A DNA stretch of 64,000 bases from Methylobacterium persicinum (GTDB taxonomy: Bacteria > Pseudomonadota > Alphaproteobacteria > Rhizobiales > Beijerinckiaceae): contig NZ_BPQX01000014.1 of NCBI RefSeq assembly GCF_022179525.1, positions 181,737-245,736 on the forward strand. Direction: 5' to 3'. A model generated the notes under the pieces. The model ran no database searches and was not told the DNA's origin. It worked only from the letters and a program-made list of their open reading frames with translations. Below are positions 1 through 9,144 of the stretch, piece by piece (the stretch's first letter is position 1; every line of letters starts with the position of its first letter). Both the position numbers and the translations under genes were made by a program.

Positions 1-1
1 A

Positions 2-187
2 AAGGCCGAGGGCCATCCCGCCCAGGTCGCGGTGGTTAAAGCGCGGACCGCACCCGCGCTGGTGGTGAAGAAGGCCGCGAACCACGCCAGTCGCTGGACG
101 GCGCCTCCTAAGCGCGCCGAAGTGAGGCTCTGCGGCACCGACAAGGTGCTCATCACGGCCCCGGTCGAGGTGCCCATGCGCCAATAA
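2..187 (+). CDS. C-terminal 61 residues of a protein cut by the window's left edge
   Basis: An open frame runs from the left edge to a TAA stop at 185-187. It reads as an Ala/Lys/Val-rich basic tail ending in PVEVPMRQ. No stop interrupts it, while frame 1 stops at 37-39, so it is probably the end of a gene that starts outside the window. The fragment is too short and too low in motif content to assign a family. Confidence 0.45.
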   Translation, partial: KAEGHPAQVAVVKARTAPALVVKKAANHASRWTAPPKRAEVRLCGTDKVLITAPVEVPMRQ

Positions 188-725
188 TCGACGCCGAAAC
201 ATGCGGCGCAGGCCGCCGACATGAGATGGATCGCCGAGCGTTCCGCCATGATTTCGGACAAGAATTTGAGTCAAAGGCAGAGGGCGCACAGAATGTGATA
301 CCGCTCTAAGAGTGCGGACATCTGGTCTATCGTCGTCATGGCTGAGATGGTATCAAAACAATCTCGCGCCTGACATTTCCAACACTATCATTTCAGCGCT
401 AAGGTCGGATGGTAAGCGCTTCATTAACGTCCCCATCCAGGTCCGAACGGTTCGAGTCAGTGCGCGAATCGGGCGGACGCGTGTCCTTCAAGGCACGCCG
501 GGCGCTGTTCTTCTCCGCGATGAGGGGCCTTCGCTTCCCTGGCAAGGGAAGTCGGAAGGCGCCGGCGATGCGCGGAGGTCGCAGGAATTCAATATCACAC
601 GCTGCGGCAAGTCTCCGCAGCGGAAATTGATGTAAAGTGCCAGGTATCATCCTGGCGGTCACGAATTAGTGACGCTTGCGGGCGTTCATGGTGCAGCGGT
701 GATGGAAATCGCTGCAGCCCACTAG
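188..725. other. Intergenic stretch without a convincing gene
   Basis: This stretch separates the left-edge gene fragment from the GGDEF-EAL gene. Overlapping open frames exist (for example 312-635 plus and 399-662 minus), but they are basic, motif-free and lack a clear ribosome binding site. I see no RNA gene or repeat here. It probably holds the promoter of the 726 gene. Confidence 0.4.
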
Positions 726-2441
726 TTGAAGACCGCTAGATCTCCGATGCCTTTGCCGATCCGCGCCGCCCGTCCGGCCGTCAGCGATAGCGACACCCGA
801 CCCGATCCGGTCGGCCGCCTTGCGACCTATCTCGACGGGCTCGATCAGGGCCTGCTCGCGCTGGACGATACGGGCTGCGTCGTCATCGCGACCGGGCCGG
901 CGCGCAGTATCCTCTCCCAGTCCGGCCATGCGTCCGCCGTGGGGATGTCGGGTCGCGCGCTTCTCCGGGTTCTGGCGGCGGCCACCGGCTCGGGACTGAA
1001 TTTTGGCTTCTCCATGCTCCGTCGTGCGAAAGCCGAGGGTGTCCCCATGCAATGTGAGGCGCAGAGCGGTCAGCACGTGATCTCGGTGCGCATCCAGGCG
1101 GTGCCCGACGGGTGGACCGTTCTTCTGGAGGACGTCACCGCCCGACGGATGCTCGAAGCCCAATCGGCCGAGCTCGCCCGCCGTGACCCCCTCACCGGCC
1201 TCGCGAACCGGCTGATGTTGCGGGAAAACCTTGATGCCTCCATCGAGCGGCTGGGCCGCTTCGCCGAGCCCTTCGCCCTGTTGCTGCTCGATCTCGACCG
1301 CTTCAAGCCGGTCAACGATACGCTGGGACATGCCGTCGGCGACGCGCTCTTGGCCAAAGTCGCTGACCGGCTGCGTTCGGCCGTGCGTGCGACCGACACG
1401 GTGGCCCGAGTCGGAGGCGACGAGTTCGTGGTCATCCAGGCCGCCGTCGGGCATCCGGAGGACGCCGCCGTCCTGGCACGCCGACTCGTCGATCTGATCG
1501 GCCGAACCTACATCATCGATGGCCAACTGCTTACGATCGGCGCCAGCCTTGGCATCGCTCTGGCACCGCAGGACGGGACGGACGCGGATCGCCTTTTGAA
1601 GCAGGCGGATCTCGCCCTGTACCGGGCGAAGCTCGAGGGGCGCGGCACGTACCAGTTCTTCGAGCCGGAGATGGACGTGCGCATGCAGGCCCGGCGCAGG
1701 CTGGAGCTCGACATCCGCCAAGCCCTCGCCCGGCGTGAATTCCTGCTGCACTACCAGCCGCAGCTCAACCTTGAGAACCAGCGCCTGACCGGCTGCGAGG
1801 CGCTGCTGCGCTGGAAACATCCCGAGCGCGGAACCGTGCCCCCTTCGGAATTCATTCCGCTGGCGGAGGAAGTCGGCCTCATCGTTCCAATCGGTGAATG
1901 GGTGATTCGGCAGGCCTGCCGCGACGCCGCGTCGTGGCCGGCCGGAATTACCGTCGCGGTGAATGTCTCTCCTGCGCAATTCAAGAGCGATCGCTTGGTC
2001 GAGACAATCGTCTCCGCCCTCGCGATGTCCGGTCTCGCGGCCGACCGCCTGGAGATCGAGATTACCGAAGGGGTGCTTCTGCAGAACAACGAGCGCACCC
2101 TCGAAACCCTGCACAGGCTTCGGGCGTTGGGCGTGCGCGTGTCGATGGACGATTTCGGCACGGGATACTCGTCGCTGAGCTATCTCCGCAGCTTTCCCTT
2201 CGACAAGATCAAGATCGACCGGTCCTTCGTCAACGATTTGTCCAGTAAGACGGACGGGGATGCGATCATCCGCGCCATCGCCGGCCTCGGCCGGAGCCTC
2301 GGCATGACCACGGTCGCCGAGGGCGTCGAGACGGAAGAGCAGATGCGACGGATCCGCGCCGAGGGCTGTACGGATGTGCAGGGCTACCTCATCAGCCGTC
2401 CGGTCCCGGTCGAACAACTGCTCCATCTGCTGAATCCCTGA
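726..2441 (+). CDS. GGDEF-EAL bifunctional cyclic-di-GMP protein with N-terminal PAS-like domain
   Basis: 571-residue cytoplasmic protein predicted to make and/or break cyclic-di-GMP. Residues about 30-145 look like a PAS-type sensor ending in LLEDVTARR. The GGDEF domain starts at RDPLTGLANR (about 153); the active-site GGDEF is intact at 230-234 and is preceded by an RxxD product-inhibition site (RATD, 221-224). The EAL domain keeps the EAL triplet at 358-360, the NVSPAQF strand, the DDFGTGYSSL loop and AEGVETEEQ. Both halves therefore look catalytically competent; which activity dominates cannot be read from sequence. No membrane segment is seen. A second ATG at 747 is an alternative start. 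A BLUF photoreceptor gene follows after 77 bp on the same strand. Confidence 0.93.
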   Translation: MKTARSPMPLPIRAARPAVSDSDTRPDPVGRLATYLDGLDQGLLALDDTGCVVIATGPARSILSQSGHASAVGMSGRALLRVLAAATGSGLNFGFSMLRRAKAEGVPMQCEAQSGQHVISVRIQAVPDGWTVLLEDVTARRMLEAQSAELARRDPLTGLANRLMLRENLDASIERLGRFAEPFALLLLDLDRFKPVNDTLGHAVGDALLAKVADRLRSAVRATDTVARVGGDEFVVIQAAVGHPEDAAVLARRLVDLIGRTYIIDGQLLTIGASLGIALAPQDGTDADRLLKQADLALYRAKLEGRGTYQFFEPEMDVRMQARRRLELDIRQALARREFLLHYQPQLNLENQRLTGCEALLRWKHPERGTVPPSEFIPLAEEVGLIVPIGEWVIRQACRDAASWPAGITVAVNVSPAQFKSDRLVETIVSALAMSGLAADRLEIEITEGVLLQNNERTLETLHRLRALGVRVSMDDFGTGYSSLSYLRSFPFDKIKIDRSFVNDLSSKTDGDAIIRAIAGLGRSLGMTTVAEGVETEEQMRRIRAEGCTDVQGYLISRPVPVEQLLHLLNP

Positions 2442-2518
2442 ACGGGACTCGCCGCATCACCCGGGGCGACAGCACAGACGGCCCCGATCCGTCCACATCG
2501 ATCCATAAGAGCCGGCCC

Positions 2519-3415
2519 ATGAGCGAGTTTTACCGCCTCGTCTATGCCAGCAAGAACCTTCTCGAGGGCACCGGGCCGGAGGCACAGGCTGCCGTGGAGG
2601 AGATCCTCGCGGCGTCCCGGCGCAACAACGCCCGCGTCGGCGTGACGGGCGCGCTGATGTTCAACCGCAGCGCCTTCGCGCAGGTGCTGGAGGGGCCGCA
2701 GAAGGGCGTCGAGGACACGTTCGAGCGCATCCAGCGCGATACGCGTCATGGCGACGTCACGGTGCTGGAATGCCGGCCTGTAAACGAGCGGGCCTTCACG
2801 GAGTGGTCGATGGCCTTCGTCGGCCAATCTCCCGCCGGCCATGCCGTGTGGGACAAGCTGGCCGCCCAGAGCGGTTTCGACCTGCGCCGCCTCGACGGCG
2901 ATGCAGTGTTCCGCATGCTGCACGGTCTCGTGCTGGAGGAGGAGGGTCTGGCCGCAGCCATCGCCGTGCCCCCTCCCCCCTCGCCGGAGGTGAATGCCCT
3001 GGCTGAGCGGTCCGAGGCCGAGCAGTCCCTGGCGGGTCTGGACGTGGCGGGCTTGCAGGAGGCGATCGTTCAGCGCCAGCCCCCCGCGCCCGCCCGCGTT
3101 ATGGTCGATGCGGAGACGCCGCTCCAGGGGCGGCTGACGGGGGACGCCGCAGCGGTTGCCATCCTGAAGGCGGCCCTCGCAGAGGAGCGAAGCCGGACGG
3201 CAGCCCTGCGGGGCAACATCGACACCCTCCGCATCGCCCTGGCCCAGAGCGAGGGCCGACTCGCCCATTTCCGGCAACAGCGTGACCTCTGGCGGCACCG
3301 GGCCCGGGTCCTGACGACGGCCCTGTGCGATGATCTGGACGGCCCGGCCGATGCCGAGGAGGCGCCTACATCGACGGTCGGCGAGGAGATACGCCCACAC
3401 CGCGCCGTAGCCTGA
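2519..3415 (+). CDS. BLUF-domain blue-light photoreceptor with C-terminal coiled coil
   Basis: 298 residues. The N-terminal ~100 residues match the flavin-binding BLUF fold: YRLVYASK with the key Tyr at 9, NNARVGVTGALMF with the flavin-binding Asn at 37, FAQVLEG with Gln at 55, and EWSMAF with Trp 96 and Met 98. The remainder is Ala/Glu/Arg-rich and looks helical; residues about 215-265 are a likely coiled coil. There is no output enzyme domain, so it should act on a partner protein. It lies 77 bp downstream of the GGDEF-EAL gene. Since BLUF-EAL fusions are known in other bacteria, that neighbour is the obvious candidate partner (inference). Confidence 0.9.
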   Translation: MSEFYRLVYASKNLLEGTGPEAQAAVEEILAASRRNNARVGVTGALMFNRSAFAQVLEGPQKGVEDTFERIQRDTRHGDVTVLECRPVNERAFTEWSMAFVGQSPAGHAVWDKLAAQSGFDLRRLDGDAVFRMLHGLVLEEEGLAAAIAVPPPPSPEVNALAERSEAEQSLAGLDVAGLQEAIVQRQPPAPARVMVDAETPLQGRLTGDAAAVAILKAALAEERSRTAALRGNIDTLRIALAQSEGRLAHFRQQRDLWRHRARVLTTALCDDLDGPADAEEAPTSTVGEEIRPHRAVA

Positions 3416-3661
3416 AACGCGGGACCATCGGACCCGGGGCGGGACTGCGATGCGCCGTAGGGCTTCCTCGGCTTTCCGAGCGCATGAAAGGAGAGCGTCG
3501 ACGGGGTGTCGCGCCGTTGAGAACAGGCGCGCGCGCCGGATGGTCGCTTGCTCCGCGGGCCCCTGGCCGCTAGTGACAGAAGCGGGATATTCGTCGTCCG
3601 ACCGATCATGACGTACCGGTTGTGGCGGGATGTCCAACAAGGTGTTCACGTTGAACATCAT

Positions 3662-3737
3662 GGGCCTGTAGCTCAATGGTTAGAGCCGACCGCTCATAAC
3701 GGTCTGGTTGCAGGTTCGAGTCCTGCCGGGCCCACCA
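3662..3737 (+). tRNA. tRNA with CAU anticodon, probably tRNA-Ile2 (lysidine type)
   Basis: Full cloverleaf: acceptor GGGCCTG pairs with CGGGCCC (one T-G pair), D-arm GCTC...GAGC, anticodon stem GACCG/CGGTC around loop CTCATAA, T-stem GCAGG/CCTGC around TTCGAGT, and an encoded CCA end at 3735-3737. The CAU anticodon fits elongator Met, initiator Met or Ile2. The GC acceptor stem and the CTCATAA...TGGTT context resemble bacterial Ile2 (e.g. E. coli ileX) more than elongator Met, so I favour Ile2, in which C34 is modified to lysidine by TilS. Confidence 0.9.
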
Positions 3738-3886
3738 TTCGACCGACGGAACCGGTTCTGTATTGAGTGCGTGTCGCGCCCAGGCGATGACACCCATCCC
3801 CGGATCAGCCATTCCCCTTAAGCCAGACAGGTCGGGCGATCCGGCTTGGCGTAACAAGGCCGCTGAGCGTCCGGCATGGCGTCTGC

Positions 3887-6139
3887 TCACGCGGCTTGGC
3901 GGTATTGCGCGGCGAGCGACGCGATCAGATCGTCCCCGAGGTGATCCGCTTCGATCAGCTTCACACCGAATAAGTCGAGGTTGGCATGGCTGACGATGCC
4001 GCTGCGGGCGCGGCCGTCGCCGAAATCGATCGTCACCGACATGGCCGGCGTCACCTCCACGCCGGGTAAGCACACCATCGCTCCGCCCCTGCTCACATTC
4101 TCCAGCCGGGCGTCGCGGGGCCGGCCGTCGATGTGAACGCGAACTGGGGCGTTCGTGGGAAAGCGCTCGGTTGCACGCCGTTCCGAAATCGCCCGGACCA
4201 CCCCCTCCAGCTTCTGGCTGAAGGCCCCGGCCTCTCCGAGGAGATCTTCGGCGAACTGCGCCAGCTCGGTCGCAAGGCGGTCGGTCTCCGTCGCGGCGGC
4301 CGGCAAGGAACTCAATCCCTTGATCGCGACCTGCGTGCGGTCGGTGGAAATCTGCACGGTGCGGTCGATCTCTGAGGTCGTCGCGCTTTGCTCTTCCACA
4401 GCGCTGGCGATCGCCGAGGCCGCGACGGTCATGGTCGTGATCGTTTCGTCGACGCCCTCCATCGCCGTGAGCACATCGTGGGAAGCCTTGCGCAAAGCCG
4501 CGACTTGCTGGCCGATCTCGGCCGTTGCCTTGCCGGTCTGCTCGGCCAGCTCCTTCACCTCGGTTGCCACGACGGCGAAGCCTCGACCGGCCGCGCCTGC
4601 CCGGGCGGCCTCGATCGTCGCGTTGAGGGCGAGCAGATTGGTCTGGCCCGCGATCCCGCTGATGAGGTCGCTGAAGCTGCCGATGCGTGCACTCACCTCG
4701 TCGAGGAGTATCGCCAGCGAACGGGCTGCATGAACCCGGTCCTGCGCCTGCCGTACAACCGCATTGGATTGCGTTGCCTGGCTGGCGATCTCCGCCACCG
4801 ACGCCGACAGTTGGGTGACCGCTGCGGCGACCCCGGAGAATTCCGAGACCGAACCTTCCAGGCTCTCGACGGATTGATCTAGTTGCTCGCGGGTCGAGCT
4901 GGCATGGCGACGGACGTGCTTGGTCGAGGCGCCCATCACGCCGGCGAGTTCCTGGAAGCGCCCCATGGCATGCTGGGTGGATGACGTGATTTGCTCCGAG
5001 ATCTCCATCATGTGGGCGACCCAGGCATCGCGCTCGACGGCGCGATCGGCGTTGGCCGCTTCGGCGATCTGAGCCGCGGTGCGGTCGCGGTAATGCACGA
5101 CGGCGCGGGCTAGCTCCGCGATCTCGTCGCTGCCTTTCGCCTCCGGGACGTCGGCGGCGACATCGTGGTCGGCCAGGGTCTGGATGCGCAGGCCGAGATT
5201 CTCGAGCGTCCCCACGATTGAGCGGCCCAGGAACCACGCGATCAGGAAGGCTGCGGCCGCGACGCCGAATCCCACGGCGCCCGGGACGATCATGGCGCCA
5301 TAGAATCCGTCGATGCGGGCCTTAAGCAACCGGTCGAGTTCGTCCGTGGCGCTCGTCTGAAGGCGATCAAGGGCGGCGTTCACCGTGGCGACCGCATCCT
5401 CGAACGCCGCCACCTCTGCCTCTGGCCGACGCCCGGCCTCATGGGCCTGCATGAGATCGTCGGCCGTCGAGAACAGGGTCTTGTAGGCAGCCTGGAAAGC
5501 CGCCAGCGGCTCCGCCAGCGCCCGCTTCGTGTCCCCGGCATTGGCAGCGAAGGCCTTGGCCAGGGAACGTTCGACCCCCTCAAGATTGGCCCGCAACTTA
5601 CCCAGGTCGATGAGCGTCGCGGCGTAATCGGCCTTGGATACGGTCGTCCGCCCGGCCTGTTCCCGGGCTTGGCCGAGGAGCTTCCAGTTCAATTCCAGCA
5701 TTTCGGGCATCCGCACCACGGCGGCGTCCATCACGTAAAAGGAGTCGAGGTCTGGATCGAGCAGCAGGTTCGACCCGTCGCCCACCGCATCGATGAGAGC
5801 GTGCGCCGCCGCGACCTGGGCCGCGCGGTCGGAGCCAGACAGGGCCTTGCCGAGGTCTTGGCCGGCCGCGACGGCCTTGTTCGCCTCGGCCAGGGCCAGG
5901 TTCGCGGCCCGTTCGGCCTTCAACATCTGCGGGCCCAGGACCGCCCCCGCAGGCAGGGCAACGGACTGGAGCATAACCGGCCACACCGTTCTGATCTGTG
6001 CGATGCCCGACCTTTCCGCATCGGCGAACCGGACATTGGTCATCGCCTGCTGCACGTACAGCGCCGCAAACAGGGTGATCGGAAGCAGGAATAAGCTCAC
6101 CGTGGCGATGAGCTTGCGCCGGATCGTCAACCTGCCCAT
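3887..6139 (-). CDS. Methyl-accepting chemotaxis protein with C-terminal PilZ (c-di-GMP-binding) domain
   Basis: Membrane chemoreceptor. In the longest reading (start at 6205, 772 residues) there is a TM segment at about 31-50, a periplasmic helical sensor rich in Ala/Leu/Glu, TM2 at about 306-330, a HAMP region, and the signalling hairpin containing [18 protein letters not shown] and EVKELAEQT. After it, a PilZ domain carries RxxxR (RATER, 677-681) and NxSxxG (N703, S705, G708), the cyclic-di-GMP-binding signature. I chose the ATG at 6139 ([10 protein letters not shown]) because GGGGG sits about 9 nt upstream and the protein then begins just before TM1; 6205 is the alternative. The fusion suggests chemotaxis output tuned by cyclic-di-GMP, which fits the nearby GGDEF-EAL gene. 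Confidence 0.92.
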   Translation of the reverse strand: MGRLTIRRKLIATVSLFLLPITLFAALYVQQAMTNVRFADAERSGIAQIRTVWPVMLQSVALPAGAVLGPQMLKAERAANLALAEANKAVAAGQDLGKALSGSDRAAQVAAAHALIDAVGDGSNLLLDPDLDSFYVMDAAVVRMPEMLELNWKLLGQAREQAGRTTVSKADYAATLIDLGKLRANLEGVERSLAKAFAANAGDTKRALAEPLAAFQAAYKTLFSTADDLMQAHEAGRRPEAEVAAFEDAVATVNAALDRLQTSATDELDRLLKARIDGFYGAMIVPGAVGFGVAAAAFLIAWFLGRSIVGTLENLGLRIQTLADHDVAADVPEAKGSDEIAELARAVVHYRDRTAAQIAEAANADRAVERDAWVAHMMEISEQITSSTQHAMGRFQELAGVMGASTKHVRRHASSTREQLDQSVESLEGSVSEFSGVAAAVTQLSASVAEIASQATQSNAVVRQAQDRVHAARSLAILLDEVSARIGSFSDLISGIAGQTNLLALNATIEAARAGAAGRGFAVVATEVKELAEQTGKATAEIGQQVAALRKASHDVLTAMEGVDETITTMTVAASAIASAVEEQSATTSEIDRTVQISTDRTQVAIKGLSSLPAAATETDRLATELAQFAEDLLGEAGAFSQKLEGVVRAISERRATERFPTNAPVRVHIDGRPRDARLENVSRGGAMVCLPGVEVTPAMSVTIDFGDGRARSGIVSHANLDLFGVKLIEADHLGDDLIASLAAQYRQAA

Positions 6140-6205
6140 TGAATTCTGCCCCCGTCGATTACAAACGCGAACCCATCGCCTAATTAATTCCATGTATTTA
6201 CTCAT

Positions 6206-6778
6206 CGAGGCTTAAAGCGCGGACTGTTATAGAAAAATATAAGACACAAATAGACTTATCGGGGGCTCGGTCGTACCGGGTCGCAGCAAGATTGCTGCTG
6301 CGTCTGACGGCTTGCAAGTCATCGAGTATTTGTAAAGCATTGTGGGGAGCATACAAACATCGGCGGTGCAGCCGATCGCCAAGCACGGTGCCGGTCGAAT
6401 ACCGGCATTCGAATCCGACCGAATTGCTGCACAACGCGGTGAGTTTTAATGGCCGGAGCGGCCTATCCCCAGGTTCGCCTATCCCGAATGTCCGACTGGG
6501 ACGCGACAGGAGGATCGACCCGCCGTTGCCCCTCAGCGCCCCCGTCGGGCGTGCAGCACCGCAAATCGGGAACGGCTCAGGTTTTGTTTCACGCTGGATC
6601 GATGGTGCAATATTGGACCAACTTGTTGTTGTAGACATCGTTTTGTGCAATAAATAAGCCCTGCGATTCGGCATAATATGGATCGAAAACTATCATATAG
6701 AATGGATAAGTCGGAAATGAAGCGCCTCGATTGCCGCTTCGCAGATGGGGCGTGAGGCCAGCAGCGAGAGGTACTGGG
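6206..6778. other. AT-richer intergenic region between divergent MCP and aquaporin genes
   Basis: About 570 bp without a convincing gene. The open frame at 6292-6657 has no recognisable motif and no good ribosome binding site. The last 150 bp are A/T-rich (runs such as AATAAATAAG and CATAATATGG near 6648-6680), where the aquaporin promoter probably lies. No repeat or RNA gene recognised. Confidence 0.4.
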
Positions 6779-7519
6779 ATGGATCACGATACGATGCGCC
6801 GGGCGAGCGCCGAGTTCTTCGGCACCTTCTGGCTAACGTTCGGCGGCTGCGGCGCCGCCATCCTCTCCGCGGCATTCCCCGAACTTGGGATCGGCTTCCT
6901 TGGGGTCGCGTTTGCCTTCGGTCTCACCGTTCTCACGATGGCCTATGCCGTCGGCCACATCTCGGGCGGCCACTTCAATCCCGCCGTCACGCTCGGCCTA
7001 TGGTCGGCCCACCGGTGTGCGAGCCGGCATGTGCTACCCTACATCGTCGCGCAGGTGATCGGTGCCGTCCTCGCGGCATTCGTCCTCTACAGCATCGCTT
7101 CCGGCAAGCCGGACTGGGTCGCGAATGGTTTCGCCTCCAACGGCTACGGCGCGCTCAGCCCCGGTAAGTACAACCTCACGGCCTGCCTGATCACCGAATT
7201 CCTGACGACATTCTTCTTCCTGTTCATCATCATCGGGACGACGTCGAAGGGCGCCGCCGTGGGCTTTGCCGGAATCCCGATCGGTTTTGCCCTTGTGCTG
7301 ATTCACCTGATCTCGATCCCGGTGACCAACACTTCGGTCAATCCGGCCCGCAGCACGGGTCCGGCGCTGATTGCCGGCGGTGAGTACATCGGGCAGCTCT
7401 GGCTGTTCTGGGTCGCGCCGATCGTCGGGGCCATGGCGGCAGGGGCCTTAGCCCGCTGGTTGTACGAACCTGCGGATGTGGTCGAGACACGGGTCGTCGA
7501 GAAACGGGCCACGGTCTGA
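6779..7519 (+). CDS. aqpZ: Aquaporin Z, copy 1
   Basis: 246-residue inner-membrane water channel of the MIP family with six TM helices. Both NPA boxes are present (GGHFNPAVT and NTSVNPARS). The selectivity positions expected of water-specific AqpZ are visible: His in ALVLIHLIS, Thr in TNTSV, and Arg after the second NPA. The start at 6779 (MDHDTMRR) has GAGAGG about 10 nt upstream. It also aligns exactly with the start of a second, very similar copy at 52024-52761. The gene stands alone. Confidence 0.95.
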   Translation: MDHDTMRRASAEFFGTFWLTFGGCGAAILSAAFPELGIGFLGVAFAFGLTVLTMAYAVGHISGGHFNPAVTLGLWSAHRCASRHVLPYIVAQVIGAVLAAFVLYSIASGKPDWVANGFASNGYGALSPGKYNLTACLITEFLTTFFFLFIIIGTTSKGAAVGFAGIPIGFALVLIHLISIPVTNTSVNPARSTGPALIAGGEYIGQLWLFWVAPIVGAMAAGALARWLYEPADVVETRVVEKRATV

Positions 7520-7613
7520 GGCGGCCCCACGAAGTCTCCGTCAATCCATCCCGACTGGGAGGTTCATCGGGGAATACGGCGTCTTTGACAGACCTCGTCC
7601 ACCCACCCCGTCT

Positions 7614-7695
7614 TTGCGAGCGGAGCGAAGCAATCCAGGGCAGCGGGACACATCAGAACTGAGCGGATCCCTGGGTTGCTTCGCTCCGCTCGCAA
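7614..7695. repeat. Palindromic intergenic repeat, copy A
   Basis: Two ~27-bp arms (7614-7640 and 7669-7695) form an inverted repeat around a 28-bp spacer. Each arm contains the core GCGGAGCGAAGCAAYCCAGG or its complement. The same core recurs in inverted orientation at 36573-36650. It lies in the 3' gap between the convergent aqpZ and amidase genes. It resembles REP-like dispersed palindromes; no transposase accompanies it. Confidence 0.75.
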
Positions 7696-7737
7696 TGACC
7701 GTGGAGATGACGTGATCCAAGTTTCCCGGAAAACGCT

Positions 7738-9144
7738 CTAAGAACGATCCGCGAAGGGTGGGACCAGACGCCACCAGTCGTGGGACTGCTCGTACCCATG
7801 TGCGACGCGCAGGAGCATAGCCTCGGCGAAGGGCTTGGCGGCGATCTGCAGGCTGATCGGGAGGCCGCGCCGATCGAGGCCGCAGGGCAATGCGATCGCG
7901 GGCAGCCCGGTCAGATTGAACGGATAGGTGAGCCGCCAGGACGCTGCGAGGACGCTTTCCGGTCGCCCGGCGATCGTGACCGCCGACTCGTCGGTTCGCC
8001 AAGCGGTCAAGGGCGACGCGGGCGTGACGATCACGTCCGCCCTGTCCAGCACGGCGGCCATCTCGGCCATGATCAGCGCCCGCGCCTGTTCGGCCCGGAG
8101 GTAGTCCGGCCCGGTGACGAAGCGGCCCATCTCCACGAGGTCGCGGACATCCTCCGCGAAGCCCGCCACATGGCCCTGCGCGAGGCTGCGGTCGTGGTAG
8201 GCCGTGGAGGAGGAAAGCTCGATGGCGTAGATGGCACCGAGCCCGTAGCGCAGGGACGGCACCGTGACGTCCCGCACCGTGCAGCCCTTTTCCGCGAAGA
8301 ACCGGATCGCGCCCTCAACGGCGGTGGCGACGTCTTCGTCAACCGCATCGAAGAAGTGGTTGCGGATCACCGCCACCCGCAACCCACGGACCGGATCGCC
8401 GAGACCGGCCGTATAATCCGACAGCGGAACCGAAGCGGTGGCCGGGTCGGCCTGGTCCGGTCCCGCCAGGGTCTGGAGCAGGAGCGCCGCATCGGCCACC
8501 GTCCGGGTCAGGGGGCCGGCATGGTCGAGGGACCAGGAATGCGGGACGATCCCCGAGCGTCCGATCCGCCCGTAGGTAGGCTTGAGGCCGACGACGCCGC
8601 ACAGGGCGGCCGGGATCCGGATGGAGCCGCCCGTGTCCGAACCGAGGGCCGCCGGGCAGAGCCGCGCCGCCACCGCCGCGCCCGAGCCGCCGCTGGAGCC
8701 GCCCGGCACCCGGTTGAGGTCCCAGGGGTTGCGGGTCGGGGGGGTGACCATGCCCCAGGCGAATTCGTGCATCCGCAGCTTGCCGAGGATGATCGCCCCC
8801 GCGGCCCGAAGCTTCGCCACGGCGTGGCTGTCCTCCCGGGGGAAGGTCAGGGCCTCCACCGCCGTGCCAGCCCGGGTCGGCAGATCGGCGCTGGTGTAGT
8901 TGTCCTTGATTCCGACGGGAATGCCGTGGAGCGGGCCCCGCGGCCCTGAACGGGCGATCTCGGCATCCGCCGCACGGGCCGCGTCGAGGGCCGCCGACGA
9001 GAGGCAGACGAAGCTCTTGAGGTCGCCGTCGAGGCGGCCGATCCGGTCCAGGCAGGCGCCGACAAGGTCGGTGCTCGACAGTTCCCCCGCCGCGATCCGC
9101 CGGGCGAGTTCGGTGATCGGCAACCCGCACAGGGCGTCAGTCAT
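7738..9144 (-). CDS. Amidase-signature-family amidase (GatA/AtzE-like)
   Basis: 468 residues, the usual length for the amidase signature family, which hydrolyses amides to carboxylate and ammonia with a Ser-cisSer-Lys triad. All three residues are visible: Lys80 (GIKDNY), cis-Ser150 (PGGSSGGSG) and the nucleophile Ser174 (GSDTGGSIRIP). Cytoplasmic, with no signal peptide. It is the last gene of a minus-strand operon and its start overlaps the end of the DUF1028 gene by 8 bp (9137-9144), which indicates translational coupling. GatA function is unlikely because no gatB/gatC is nearby; the operon points to a catabolic amidase. The exact substrate is unknown. Confidence 0.92.
   Translation of the reverse strand: MTDALCGLPITELARRIAAGELSSTDLVGACLDRIGRLDGDLKSFVCLSSAALDAARAADAEIARSGPRGPLHGIPVGIKDNYTSADLPTRAGTAVEALTFPREDSHAVAKLRAAGAIILGKLRMHEFAWGMVTPPTRNPWDLNRVPGGSSGGSGAAVAARLCPAALGSDTGGSIRIPAALCGVVGLKPTYGRIGRSGIVPHSWSLDHAGPLTRTVADAALLLQTLAGPDQADPATASVPLSDYTAGLGDPVRGLRVAVIRNHFFDAVDEDVATAVEGAIRFFAEKGCTVRDVTVPSLRYGLGAIYAIELSSSTAYHDRSLAQGHVAGFAEDVRDLVEMGRFVTGPDYLRAEQARALIMAEMAAVLDRADVIVTPASPLTAWRTDESAVTIAGRPESVLAASWRLTYPFNLTGLPAIALPCGLDRRGLPISLQIAAKPFAEAMLLRVAHGYEQSHDWWRLVPPFADRS

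Noticed and set aside
312-635. 107-codon frame in the first intergenic region
   Set aside because: No ribosome binding site, no motif and overlapping frames on both strands.
666-2426. 586-codon minus-strand frame opposite the GGDEF-EAL gene
   Set aside because: It is the antisense shadow of a gene with complete GGDEF and EAL motifs; the product is His/Arg/Gln-rich with no domain.
3606-5237. 543-codon minus-strand frame overlapping the tRNA and chemoreceptor
   Set aside because: Arg/Gly/Pro-rich, shifted frame of the MCP gene, and it would read through the tRNA.
6292-6657. 121-codon frame upstream of aqpZ
   Set aside because: Composition unlike neighbours, no start signal and no domain; more likely promoter region.
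7738-9144. Assignment of the amidase as GatA
   Set aside because: gatB and gatC are absent and the gene is in a nitrogen-compound operon; a catabolic amidase is more likely.
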